36,566 nucleotides of DNA from an uncultured Granulosicoccaceae bacterium (lineage in GTDB: Bacteria > Pseudomonadota > Gammaproteobacteria > Granulosicoccales > Granulosicoccaceae), in contig CALGJU010000053.1 in NCBI GenBank assembly GCA_937928685.1, forward strand, positions 1-36,566, written 5' to 3'. The notes under the pieces were generated by a model that worked only from the letters and a program-made list of their open reading frames with translations, did no database searches and was not told where the DNA came from. Positions 27,456 to 35,261 of this stretch are shown here, piece by piece; position 1 is the stretch's first letter; each line of letters begins with the position of its first letter. The translations under genes and the position numbers were made by a program.

Positions 27456-28787
27456 ATGAGCCAACTCAAAAAAGCGTCACACCCGGCAAAGTCACATCCG
27501 GGTAATGATTTCGGCAACCACTTACGGGTATTGATTGCCGAGCAGGAACAAGCGGTTCGGGATGCGCTTGTGGACCGCGTAGAGAAAACGCTGGGCGTAA
27601 CCGCTGATGCGGTCAACACCGCCACGGCGGTGCGAAAACTAGTCGAGCAGCACGCTGGCGAGTACGTGCTGGCAGTGGTTGACACGCGCCTGCCAGATGC
27701 GCCAAATGGCGAAGTGCTCGACACACTGACTCAACATTCTATCCCAACAATTGCCATCTCTTCGAAAGTCACAGAGGAGATCGCCGATCGTCTGCTGGAC
27801 AAACACATTATCGAGTGCGTATTAAAGCGAAGCGATGACGACATCGAACTAATCGCAGATACCGTACAGCAAACTTTGTGTAATCCTCAACGCAAGATCC
27901 TGTACTTCAGCACGAATGACTTTGACCGAAAGAAAATCCGCAGTCTGCTGGATATCCATCGCTATACAATCATCGACGTTCGCAACAAAGCCGATATTAG
28001 AAGACAACTTAACGACAATCGAGATATCTCACTGATATTAATGGATCAAAGCACACTGCAGTCTAACGCGATTGATACGGTGAGTGAATTGCGAGAACAC
28101 TATCGTCGCGAAGATCTGGCGATCGCTGCAGTATGTGGCCAGGACGATCAACAGCTGGGTGCAAAACTACTGCGCGCTGGCGCGAATGATGTCATCCGTG
28201 AACCCATGGCAGCTGATGAATTTTACTATCGCATCAAACATTGCGTTGAATCAGTGGAACGGGTTCGTGAAATAAAATACTCAGCCACCAGAGATGTTCT
28301 GACAGGTGCATACAATCGTGATTATCTGTTCGATATGGGTGAAAAACTATACGCCAGTGCAAAACGTGGTGATATCAAACTTACCATGGCTATGATCGAG
28401 ATCGATAATTTCGAACAAATCACCACACGCCACGGCTCTGAAACCAGTAACGCTGTGCTTGAAACACTTGCCCCACTGCTCAACGATGAACTGCGCAAGA
28501 ACGACATTCTAGCCCGTTATGACTCTGCCAAGTTTATCTGCCTTGCCAATAATGTCGGTAACCACAACGCCATTATGGTGTTTGAACGTATCAGACAGTT
28601 AGTTAACAAAAGCCAGATAGCATATCCATCGGGAACCCTATCGGTCAGTTGCAGCATTGGCGCTACCACCAGTCTCGACAAATCCTTCCTGGATATGATC
28701 AGCAATGCCCAGCAATCACTGCTGTCGGCCAAAGAGGCCGGTAAAAATAACGTTGTGGTTTCAAACGCTACAACAAGCGGTTCTTGA
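27456..28787 (+). CDS. REC-REC-GGDEF protein with degenerate catalytic signature
   Basis: A 443-residue PleD-like protein. REC1 (about 23-140) has the phospho-acceptor Asp76 (VVDTRLPD) and Lys in VLKRSDD, with EQ in place of the usual acidic pair. REC2 (about 147-265) keeps Asp197 (LILMDQS) but has lost the acidic pair and the Lys (IREP), so it is probably a non-phosphorylated adaptor. The GGDEF domain (about 276-436) starts TRDVLTGAYNRDYLF normally, but the signature is DSAKF (356-360) instead of GGDEF, which removes the catalytic acid. RKND (347-350) matches the c-di-GMP inhibitory-site RxxD with correct spacing. It is likely a c-di-GMP receptor or scaffold rather than a synthase. Confidence 0.85.
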   Translation: MSQLKKASHPAKSHPGNDFGNHLRVLIAEQEQAVRDALVDRVEKTLGVTADAVNTATAVRKLVEQHAGEYVLAVVDTRLPDAPNGEVLDTLTQHSIPTIAISSKVTEEIADRLLDKHIIECVLKRSDDDIELIADTVQQTLCNPQRKILYFSTNDFDRKKIRSLLDIHRYTIIDVRNKADIRRQLNDNRDISLILMDQSTLQSNAIDTVSELREHYRREDLAIAAVCGQDDQQLGAKLLRAGANDVIREPMAADEFYYRIKHCVESVERVREIKYSATRDVLTGAYNRDYLFDMGEKLYASAKRGDIKLTMAMIEIDNFEQITTRHGSETSNAVLETLAPLLNDELRKNDILARYDSAKFICLANNVGNHNAIMVFERIRQLVNKSQIAYPSGTLSVSCSIGATTSLDKSFLDMISNAQQSLLSAKEAGKNNVVVSNATTSGS

Positions 28788-28947
28788 GCGCGCCGCAGCG
28801 CTCACAACAATAGACGGTAACGAGCTTGCCGCTTTTAACATCAAATTTCTTATTGGTTTGTACCTTCCACTTATGATGGTTGTTGGCACACAACGTCTTA
28901 CCTTTCGAGGTAGCTTTCTTTTTTTTAAATTCCAGAATTTTTGCCAT
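28768..28947 (-). CDS. Small zinc-ribbon-like protein
   Basis: A basic protein of about 59 residues, MAKILEFKKKK at the N terminus, a single Cys and two His in KTLCANNHHKW, and CCERCGALK near the C terminus. Together these give a C..HH..CxxC arrangement suited to one zinc. The residue pattern is strict and Lys/Arg-rich, which suggests a real gene that may bind nucleic acid. It is convergent with the REC-REC-GGDEF gene and overlaps its 3' end by 20 bases. The ATG at 28947 is preferred to the TTG just upstream. No function is recognised. Confidence 0.65.
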   Translation of the reverse strand: MAKILEFKKKKATSKGKTLCANNHHKWKVQTNKKFDVKSGKLVTVYCCERCGALKNRLL

Positions 28948-29146
28948 CAATCTGCAACAATGCCCCGCCGTTAGTCGCCGCTCAACAAAAAAAACACGAT
29001 CGCGGATGAATATATAAGCCTCAGCGCCTAACTTCCGCCACTACCATTGCCCCGGTACTTAACCGCAAGATATTGCAGAATTGACAATATCAAGTTACCT
29101 TGATGGCCGTAGAAGGAACGGCAAAAAGGTAATTTCGGGAGTCCAT

Positions 29147-29575
29147 ATGAAAACTGTCACGCAGTTAATCGCCGGGAAAAGTCCAATTGTCTGGACCATT
29201 GAGGCTGATCAGCCGGTGCTCGATGCCATCAGGCTAATGGCTGAAAAAGAAATCGGCGCTCTGCTGGTCACCGAAAACACAAAATTAATCGGCATTATCT
29301 CTGAACGGGATTATGCCCGAAAAGTGATACTTCGCAATAAATCATCGCGCGAAACACCTGTTTCAGAAATCATGTCGGTCAATGTGGTAAGCGTCGGCCC
29401 CGATGACACCATCAATAAATGCATGGAATTAATGACTGAACACAAAATCCGTCATTTGCCGGTGATTGAGAAAGACCGAATTACCGGGGTCTTGTCAATT
29501 GGAGATCTTGTCAAAGCCATCATTGCTGATCAGCAGAAAACCATCCAGCATCTAGAAGGTTACATTATGAGCTAA
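29147..29575 (+). CDS. Two-CBS-domain protein
   Basis: A 142-residue protein consisting only of a CBS pair (Bateman module): CBS1 about residues 8-65 with GALLVTENTKLIGIISERDYARKV, CBS2 about 76-130 with IRHLPVIEKDRITGVLSIGDLVK. Such modules bind adenosine nucleotides or NAD(H) and regulate partner proteins. The start at 29147 is chosen because GGGAG is six to seven bases upstream; the longer frame starts at TTG 29081 and would turn the upstream region into protein. ATCAAG-TTAC-CTTGAT, an inverted repeat, lies about 45-60 bases before the start. Confidence 0.88.
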   Translation: MKTVTQLIAGKSPIVWTIEADQPVLDAIRLMAEKEIGALLVTENTKLIGIISERDYARKVILRNKSSRETPVSEIMSVNVVSVGPDDTINKCMELMTEHKIRHLPVIEKDRITGVLSIGDLVKAIIADQQKTIQHLEGYIMS

Positions 29576-29710
29576 GACTCCGCTTTCAAGTGCTTGTAGG
29601 GGCTTTTTTCCGGGCCTATCATTTGTCCAATTGGAACATACTCCGCGTTCAGGCGTTATAATTGACTGTGCATATGCACCTTAGTCGTTTTTGTTCTACT
29701 GGATATATCC

Positions 29711-31489
29711 ATGAGTCAGCCGCAGATCATTATCACCGGCATTTTGTTTATCACTTTAATTCTGTTTGCCTGGGGCAAATACCGGCACGATATCGTTGCT
29801 ATATTTTGCCTTGTCATGGGCGTTGTGGCCGGTGTGATTCCTTCAGAAGATGCATTCAGCGGCTTCGGCCACGCCGCCGTTATTACTGTTGCCGCCGTGC
29901 TTATCATCAGCCACGCTCTGAAAAACGCGGGCGTGGTTAACGTCATTGCGTCCTACCTGACACCCTATACGGGCAACATATATATTCACATTGCCTCGCT
30001 GACGCTGGTGGTCACCGTGGCTTCTGCGTTTATGAACAATGTTGGCGCACTTGCACTCATGTTGCCGGTGGCTATTGCGACTGCCAATCAAGCCAATCGA
30101 TCACCCGCATTGGTACTGATGCCGTTGGCATTCGGAAGCATACTGGGTGGCATGACAACACTGATAGGCACGCCACCCAATATCATCATTGCAAGCTATC
30201 GTGCTGAAGTCAGTGGCCAGCCTTTTTCGATGTTTGATTTCAGCCCGGTAGGTTTCTTTGTCGCGGTAATCGGTCTGGCATTCATCACCCTCATTGGCTG
30301 GCGTCTCATTCCCACAGATCGCAGCAGCAAAGATGGTTCAAAAGCATTATTTGAGATTTCGCACTACTTAACCGAAATCGAAATCAAAGCTGACTCACCC
30401 CTGTTAGGTGAGCTGTTAAAAGACAATGAAATTTTTACCTCAGATCAAATCGATGTGGTCGGCATGGCGCAAAAAAACGGGTTTGCACGGCCGATTCCAC
30501 TGCAATATCGTTTTGCTGAAAATGACATTCTACTGGTGCAAAGTGACCCATCGCACTTGCAATCGATTGTCGAAGAAAATGGCCTGGCGCTACTTACCAC
30601 AGCATCTGGAAATTTTGCACAACCTCAGTCTGAAAACGAAATAATGTTGGAGGGCGTGGTCGGTCAAACATCACCCCTGGTCGATCGAAGCGTTGAATAC
30701 CTGCGAATTCAGACACAGAGAACACTGGCACTCGTCGGTATCGCCAGAAACGGTGATGCGATAAAAACGCGCCTAAAACGCCAACGCTTTAAAGCCGGTG
30801 ATGTGCTGTTGCTGTTCGGTGACGCAGACACTATTGATCAACGGTTTCACGAGCTCGGTTTATGGCCACTGGCAAAGCGACCTTTATCACTCAACAGGCA
30901 GCGCAAAGTCATTCCGGCACTACTGGTGTTCGCTGGCGCAATTGCTATGGGCGTCGCCGGATTAGTAACCCTTCCCATCGCCTTCTTAATCGCTATTGGC
31001 ATCTTTATATTGATGAAGATTATTTCAGTACGTGAAATTTACGATGAAATTGACTGGCCGGTGATTGTACTACTGGGCTCTATGATTCCCGTCGGTCGAG
31101 CCCTTGAAAGCACCGGTACAACCACATGGATGGCAAACGGGATATTACAGATCACTGACGGGCTACCGGCCGTTGCCCTGTTAACCATGATACTGGTGGT
31201 CACCATGTTCTTATCGGATATCATCAACAATGCAGCCACGGCACTGGTAATGGCACCTATCGGGGTGGCGATCGCAACTTCGCTGGGCGTCAGCAGCGAT
31301 GCATTTTTAATGGCCGTAGCAGTTGGCGCATCATGCGCGTTCCTGACACCTATCGGGCATCAGTCAAACACACTTGTGATGGGTCCCGGCGGATATCAGT
31401 TCGGCGACTATTGGCGCATGGGATTACCACTCGAGATCATGATCGTCGCAGTGTCAGTCCCGCTACTACTCATTGTGTGGCCGCTTTAG
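29711..31489 (+). CDS. SLC13-type permease with two internal RCK_C (TrkA-C) domains
   Basis: A 592-residue inner-membrane transporter of the divalent anion:Na+ symporter superfamily. The first membrane half ends near residue 200 and contains MNNVGALALMLP and IGTPPNIIIASYR. A cytosolic insert of about 200 residues holds two RCK_C-like domains (about 215-295 and 315-395). The second half carries DIINNAATALVMAP and PIGHQSNTLVMGPGGY, the paired Na+/substrate loops. Such insert-bearing members include sulfate and tellurite-associated transporters; the substrate here is undetermined. It lies about 135 bases behind the CBS gene and ends at a strong terminator. Confidence 0.88.
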   Translation: MSQPQIIITGILFITLILFAWGKYRHDIVAIFCLVMGVVAGVIPSEDAFSGFGHAAVITVAAVLIISHALKNAGVVNVIASYLTPYTGNIYIHIASLTLVVTVASAFMNNVGALALMLPVAIATANQANRSPALVLMPLAFGSILGGMTTLIGTPPNIIIASYRAEVSGQPFSMFDFSPVGFFVAVIGLAFITLIGWRLIPTDRSSKDGSKALFEISHYLTEIEIKADSPLLGELLKDNEIFTSDQIDVVGMAQKNGFARPIPLQYRFAENDILLVQSDPSHLQSIVEENGLALLTTASGNFAQPQSENEIMLEGVVGQTSPLVDRSVEYLRIQTQRTLALVGIARNGDAIKTRLKRQRFKAGDVLLLFGDADTIDQRFHELGLWPLAKRPLSLNRQRKVIPALLVFAGAIAMGVAGLVTLPIAFLIAIGIFILMKIISVREIYDEIDWPVIVLLGSMIPVGRALESTGTTTWMANGILQITDGLPAVALLTMILVVTMFLSDIINNAATALVMAPIGVAIATSLGVSSDAFLMAVAVGASCAFLTPIGHQSNTLVMGPGGYQFGDYWRMGLPLEIMIVAVSVPLLLIVWPL

Positions 31490-31497
31490 AAAACCAC

Positions 31498-31527
31498 AAA
31501 AAAGGCCAGCTTGCGCTGGCCTTTTTT
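31498..31527. terminator. Strong bidirectional terminator between the permease and OmpA lipoprotein genes
   Basis: A perfect 13-base-pair stem: AAAAAAGGCCAGC (31498-31510) pairs with GCTGGCCTTTTTT (31515-31527) around a TTGC loop. It serves both convergent genes. Confidence 0.95.
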
Positions 31528-31547
31528 CAGAGGTGTGGTTGCTTTCT

Positions 31548-32231
31548 TTATACCGGCGAATTAAACGCCGAAGACTCTCGACCTTCCACAATCGGTTTCA
31601 GAAATATCTCTACCCGACGATTTTGACTGCGGCCATCACTGGTGGCATTACTGGCAACAGGCATATTCTCTCCGCGCCCGTCAGTCCGGGTGCGAGGTTC
31701 GCTTACCCCTTGACGAGTCAGATAGCTTTTAACACTCGATGCGCGCTTCAGTGACAAGGTGTGATTGTACGCATCAGAACCTGTGCTATCTGTGTGGCCA
31801 ATGATATGCACGGCCGTCTGCGGATAATCCGCTAGTACGCTGGCAACTTTATTTAAGCTCTCATAAAAACCACGATTAATTCGCGCGCTATCAATATCAA
31901 ATGATACTTCACTGCTGAGATCTAGTTTCAGGGTATTGTCCGCCAGGCGTGAAATCTGAATTTCATCTGCTGCCTGTTCACGACTGAGCTGCGCTTCAAG
32001 TTCACGTTGTTGCTCATCCATATACTTTCCGACCGCACCGCCCGCTAAAGCTCCGGCCACAGCCCCCACAAAACGACCTTTATCATCATCGACCTGATGA
32101 CCGAGTATTGCGCCTGCGACCGCGCCAATCGCCGCCCCTGTCTGTGAGCGATTCACAGACCCACTGCTTGCACAAGCCGAAAGCCCTGCTGTAAGCAGTG
32201 TTACCAGTGCTATTTTTTTATATGAATTCAT
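31548..32231 (-). CDS. OmpA-family lipoprotein with glycine-zipper domain (YiaD-like)
   Basis: A 227-residue protein. The start at 32231 is favoured over two upstream options by the AGGTG ribosome-binding site spaced six bases away. A lipoprotein signal ends in the lipobox LSAC (Cys about 20). The glycine-zipper motif is visible as GAAIGAVAGAILGH and GRFVGAVAGALAGGAVGKYMD (residues about 32-72). The C-terminal OmpA domain carries HIIGHTDSTGSDAYNHTLSLKRA and RRVEIFL. Relatives such as YiaD are outer-membrane lipoproteins bound to peptidoglycan. It is convergent with the SLC13 permease. Confidence 0.92.
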   Translation of the reverse strand: MNSYKKIALVTLLTAGLSACASSGSVNRSQTGAAIGAVAGAILGHQVDDDKGRFVGAVAGALAGGAVGKYMDEQQRELEAQLSREQAADEIQISRLADNTLKLDLSSEVSFDIDSARINRGFYESLNKVASVLADYPQTAVHIIGHTDSTGSDAYNHTLSLKRASSVKSYLTRQGVSEPRTRTDGRGENMPVASNATSDGRSQNRRVEIFLKPIVEGRESSAFNSPV

Positions 32232-32585
32232 CATTATCACCTGTCATTCACTGCGAATTGCTTCGCGATACCACCAACCAAATAGATATTGCCGGGTTTG
32301 AATCAATTCAACCGCAACGTTTTTACTATAGCGGCAAAGTGTAGAAGGCGTTTACTGACCGTTGCTGAACAGAAATGAAAAAAATGAAGAATTACGCTAG
32401 TGGAAAGCTCTATCCAGGTGCAGAGCACAACGTTATAAGAAGTGAAATGTCCTGCCGGGGTGGCTCTGTGCCATTTTCCAGATTTAGTTGCTAACTTTGC
32501 AACGATTCAGGAAGTCCGACAAATTAACAGGTGGGATTAGAATCGGACATCCCGAATACAGTTTTCGGGATGTCCAAAAATACGC
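32232..32585. other. Intergenic region upstream of the glycine-zipper lipoprotein gene
   Basis: 354 bases without a convincing gene. It holds TTGAAT-CA-ATTCAA (32299-32312), an inverted repeat resembling an Fnr/Anr box with two mismatches, about 70-80 bases before the lipoprotein start. It also holds GTTGC...GCAAC (about 32488-32504 region) as a small hairpin, and the long perfect hairpin at 32545-32575. Other short inverted words (GCTCT...AGAGC near 32408-32428) suggest further secondary structure. I do not recognise a riboswitch or small RNA family. Confidence 0.4.
32545..32575. terminator. Perfect 12-bp hairpin downstream of the OmpA/TSP3 gene, no U tract
   Basis: GGACATCCCGAA (32545-32556) pairs perfectly with TTCGGGATGTCC (32564-32575) around a seven-base loop, ten bases after the stop codon of the OmpA/TSP3 barrel gene. 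On the minus strand no T run follows; the A run at 32576-32580 would give T's before the hairpin instead. It may terminate transcription atypically or stabilise the mRNA 3' end. Confidence 0.6.
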
Positions 32586-33761
32586 TTATTTGACAGTCTT
32601 AATCTCAACCCGACGGTTAGCCTTGCGGCCCTCCGGAGTTCGGTTACTCTTGCGTGGTCGGCTCTCACCAAACCCGATCGCTGACATCCGCCCCAGATCA
32701 ATATCCCCTACATCCACCAGATAACGAACCACAGTTTCCGCACGCTTACGAGATAAGTCCATATTATCTGCGGCCGGTCCACGATTGTCCGTATGCGCTT
32801 GTACCGAGACCTTAACCTTGGCGTTTTTCTTCAACTCTACAATGACCTTGTCGAGCGCTTTAGTGGCCTGCTGAGTTAAATCAGCCGATGCCGTAGTAAA
32901 GTTAACGCCTTCCAGCACCCCGGTGAAAGCACATCCACTGGCATCAACAGAAACTCCCTCTGCTGTTGAATCACAAAGATCATCTTTGTCATTCACGCCA
33001 TCATCGTCACTGTCTTTAGCTGCAACGCCGGGCTTTTTAGCAGACATCTTTTCAGCATCAACTCGTTCTGAATCTGCAGCTCCCTCAGCAACCGTAAAAG
33101 ATGCCTCCGGCTTTTCGTCCATAGACTCCATTAGAGGTATAGCTTTACTGCCTTTAAAACTAAATCGCTTAACAATGTTAAGTGTTACTACTCGAGCATC
33201 ACTATCGAAGTTGTGAAATTCAGCTCGCACACCCAAACCGTTCTTCAAATTGTATTCAGCTCCGAGGCCGCTGGACACATGCCAGTCATTAACCCGGTTA
33301 AATGGAATGCCGGAGCCTTCGTTGCTAAGCCTGCCAAAACCAACACGGGCATAGATATTAAATCCACGACGACTTGCCAGGGCATCTGCCCCGCCCGCTC
33401 CGATCAAATATAGAAGGCCACTGGCACCAATGGCGGAATAGTTAACTCTTCCACCATCGACACCATTGCTCAGTTGCGCCGCTCCCATATCGGAGAAATA
33501 GCCTTCAACAGACATACGCCGGCTGATATCGCGACCTAAAAACAACTGAATACCGCCATCACTGCTGTCGGTGACACTGTACCCCGACTCATTCACCACC
33601 GGCTCTATGCCAGAACTGCCAAAGCCGACCCCACCGTAGTAGTTACCGTTTACATCAAAATCCAGCGCGCTAGCAGTAGGTGCCCAGAAAGTAGCCGCAA
33701 TGGCTACTGTACCGGCGAGCGCGAGATTGGAAGAAAACGACTTTCTATTTCGCAGGGTCAT
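32586..33761 (-). CDS. OmpA-family outer-membrane protein: beta-barrel, TSP3-like repeat, OmpA C-terminal domain
   Basis: A 391-residue porin-like protein. A signal peptide (about 1-32, cleavage after SALA or TASA) precedes an eight-stranded barrel domain (about 35-205, with YYGGVGFGSSG, GLGAEYNLKNGLGVRAEFHNF and VTLNIVKRFSF). A charged linker and one TSP3-type calcium loop follow (KDSDDDGVNDKDDLCDST). The C-terminal OmpA domain has the peptidoglycan-binding region VQAHTDNRGPAADNMDLSRKRAE and RRVEIKT. This is the classical OmpA/OprF architecture. AAGGA lies seven bases before the ATG. It follows the TSP3-repeat gene by 25 bases on the same strand and is probably co-transcribed with it. Confidence 0.93.
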   Translation of the reverse strand: MTLRNRKSFSSNLALAGTVAIAATFWAPTASALDFDVNGNYYGGVGFGSSGIEPVVNESGYSVTDSSDGGIQLFLGRDISRRMSVEGYFSDMGAAQLSNGVDGGRVNYSAIGASGLLYLIGAGGADALASRRGFNIYARVGFGRLSNEGSGIPFNRVNDWHVSSGLGAEYNLKNGLGVRAEFHNFDSDARVVTLNIVKRFSFKGSKAIPLMESMDEKPEASFTVAEGAADSERVDAEKMSAKKPGVAAKDSDDDGVNDKDDLCDSTAEGVSVDASGCAFTGVLEGVNFTTASADLTQQATKALDKVIVELKKNAKVKVSVQAHTDNRGPAADNMDLSRKRAETVVRYLVDVGDIDLGRMSAIGFGESRPRKSNRTPEGRKANRRVEIKTVK

Positions 33762-33786
33762 TACTTGTCCTTGGAGCTATTCAATT

Positions 33787-34920
33787 CTACATTTTGCGAC
33801 GACGAAGTCCGGCAAATGCCAACAGACCAGACATCAGAAACAACGGATCAAAACCGCTACCACTTCCAAGCGTACAACCACCGCCGGAAACACCAGTTTC
33901 AACCATTGAGTTGATCGGTCCGGACTGCACCGTAACGACCTGCCCACCATTGTTTATCGTGTTCGGATCTCTTGAATCAGGCACCCCGTCACCATCGCTA
34001 TCGATCATGCCGTCACCCTCATCGATATCAGAAACTCCGTCTCCGTCATCATCTGTATCAACGTCATCAAAGATACCGTCTCCATCTGTATCGGTAGAAA
34101 CGTCGTCACCGTTAGGTTCTTGTGCATCCGGGATACCATCACTGTCTGTATCTGTGACAGAACCGTCTGAGTTTACAGGGATTCCGTCGAAATCCACTTC
34201 ACCATCGATCATACCGTCACCGTCAATATCAAGCTCACTGTTGCCACCTTCAGCAACATCCAACAGACCATCATTGTCAGAATCCAGATCCAGTGAATCC
34301 GGTATGCCGTCACCGTCTGTATCGAGCACACCGTTACCTTCATCGCTATCCAGGATGCCGTCGTTATCGTCATCAAGGTCAATATCATCGAAGATACCGT
34401 CGCCATCTGTATCTACCAGCAGGCGGATTTCAGGGTCGATCTCATCAGCGATACCATCAAGATCAACATCGGTGCAGGCTTCAGTAGTAATGGTCCACGA
34501 TTGAGGCTCAGAGGTATCTGACCCTCCCTGGCCTATACCGGAAGAATCTTTTAATACTGCGGTGATTGTTGAGAATGAACCACCCGGAGTGCCCGGCTTA
34601 AGCTTGTAGGACAGCGTTAATGACGGCCAGCTGACAAACGGCAGCCCATCATCACCATCAAAAATATCTGCGTTCGAAATACCCGTCATCAGGAAATCCA
34701 GACGCGAGGTCATGTTGTCACCATCTGTGACATTTTGAGCCCACCCGACATACTCCACTTTTCCGTCACAGGGCGTGTTTACCGGATTAAATCCAGGTGT
34801 ATAAGAAGGCGCATTATTCGGCGCTGCATGCGCTGCCGGTGTCATCACCGCGGCCACGATGCATACTGGAAGTATTGCCAGGCGCATGCCTGAAGTAAGA
34901 TCTACAATTTTTCTGTTCAA
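33787..34920 (-). CDS. Secreted thrombospondin type 3 repeat protein with C-terminal Cys sorting tail
   Basis: About 377 residues. The frame is open to 35052, but the TTG at 34920 has GAGG eight bases upstream and yields a good signal peptide (MRLAILPVCIVAAVMTPAAHA within it); the ATG at 34887 is the other candidate. A region of about 100 residues with no recognised fold is followed by about 170 residues of Asp-rich calcium-binding TSP3 repeats (DxDGDGIxDxxD). The tail is GGGCTLGSGSGFDP, a hydrophobic helix and RRRKM. It resembles JDVT-CTERM/GlyGly-CTERM sorting signals, in which Gly-Gly-Cys, a membrane helix and basic residues direct processing and surface anchoring. The role is probably structural or adhesive. 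Confidence 0.8.
   Translation of the reverse strand: MNRKIVDLTSGMRLAILPVCIVAAVMTPAAHAAPNNAPSYTPGFNPVNTPCDGKVEYVGWAQNVTDGDNMTSRLDFLMTGISNADIFDGDDGLPFVSWPSLTLSYKLKPGTPGGSFSTITAVLKDSSGIGQGGSDTSEPQSWTITTEACTDVDLDGIADEIDPEIRLLVDTDGDGIFDDIDLDDDNDGILDSDEGNGVLDTDGDGIPDSLDLDSDNDGLLDVAEGGNSELDIDGDGMIDGEVDFDGIPVNSDGSVTDTDSDGIPDAQEPNGDDVSTDTDGDGIFDDVDTDDDGDGVSDIDEGDGMIDSDGDGVPDSRDPNTINNGGQVVTVQSGPINSMVETGVSGGGCTLGSGSGFDPLFLMSGLLAFAGLRRRKM
33964..34470 (-). repeat. TSP3-type calcium-binding repeat array (coding)
   Basis: Codes for about 170 residues of repeating DTDGDGIPD / DDDNDGILD-type units inside the TSP3-repeat protein, at least eight recognisable Asp loops. The DNA itself repeats accordingly, with recurring words such as ATCTGTATC and ATACCGTC, and this creates long empty frames on the plus strand that are not genes. 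One unit (GEVDFDGIPVNSDGSVT) has diverged. Confidence 0.9.
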
Positions 34921-35178
34921 CGGTTTATCCTCGGAAATGGAAAGGCTGAAAATGTAACCGCCTATTATTCTCGCGCTCTCAGCGCACGTCGCAGAACTAT
35001 CCGAAACTTTACAACACTTGAAGATATCACCGAATACTGGCAATCCAGGCACAGATTGCCTATACGTTTAGGTAATAAAAATAAAGGGTTAAGTCATTTC
35101 GCAAGTACATCAAACCGTGAATTTTCTACATAGAAAATGTAATATTTGTGATACACGGCGATATTTGCATGGCCTCTG

Positions 35179-35222
35179 CTTCTGCCACTATTTCCACTTC
35201 CGCCATTAACTTCCGCCATTAG
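35179..35222. repeat. Tandem 13-base repeats in the gap between cysQ and the TSP3 gene
   Basis: CTTCCGCCATTAA and CTTCCGCCATTAG stand head to tail at 35197-35222. A looser copy CTTCTGCCACTAT is at 35179-35191. A similar word (CTTCCGCCACTACC) occurs at about 29034 in another non-coding region. The function is unknown; it may be replication slippage or binding sites. The 35053-35261 gap otherwise shows no gene. Confidence 0.6.
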
Positions 35223-35261
35223 AAGAGGTAAGGCGGTTATCCCACATGCCATTGAATATAT

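Noticed and set aside
29084-29106. Fnr/Anr box and promoter before the CBS gene
   Set aside because: TTGACAATATCAA has a three-base rather than four-base spacer, and the ATCAAG-TTAC-CTTGAT repeat is in the inverse order of TTGAT-N4-ATCAA. The TTGACA there has no -10 box at a proper distance.
29081-29146. Twenty-two-residue N-terminal extension of the CBS protein
   Set aside because: It starts at TTG without a ribosome-binding site, whereas ATG 29147 has GGGAG at a good distance and gives a standard two-CBS protein.
32299-32312. Anr/Fnr box upstream of the glycine-zipper lipoprotein gene
   Set aside because: TTGAATCAATTCAA matches eight of the ten consensus positions, but such a short palindrome is expected by chance in AT-rich DNA and no promoter of suitable spacing was found, so it is noted only within the intergenic entry.
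33794-34504. Long plus-strand open frame (236 codons) rich in Ser and Pro
   Set aside because: It is the antisense of the Asp-rich TSP3 repeats; GATGGTGAC-type codons read backwards give Ser/Pro codons without stops. It has no ribosome-binding site and no recognisable fold.
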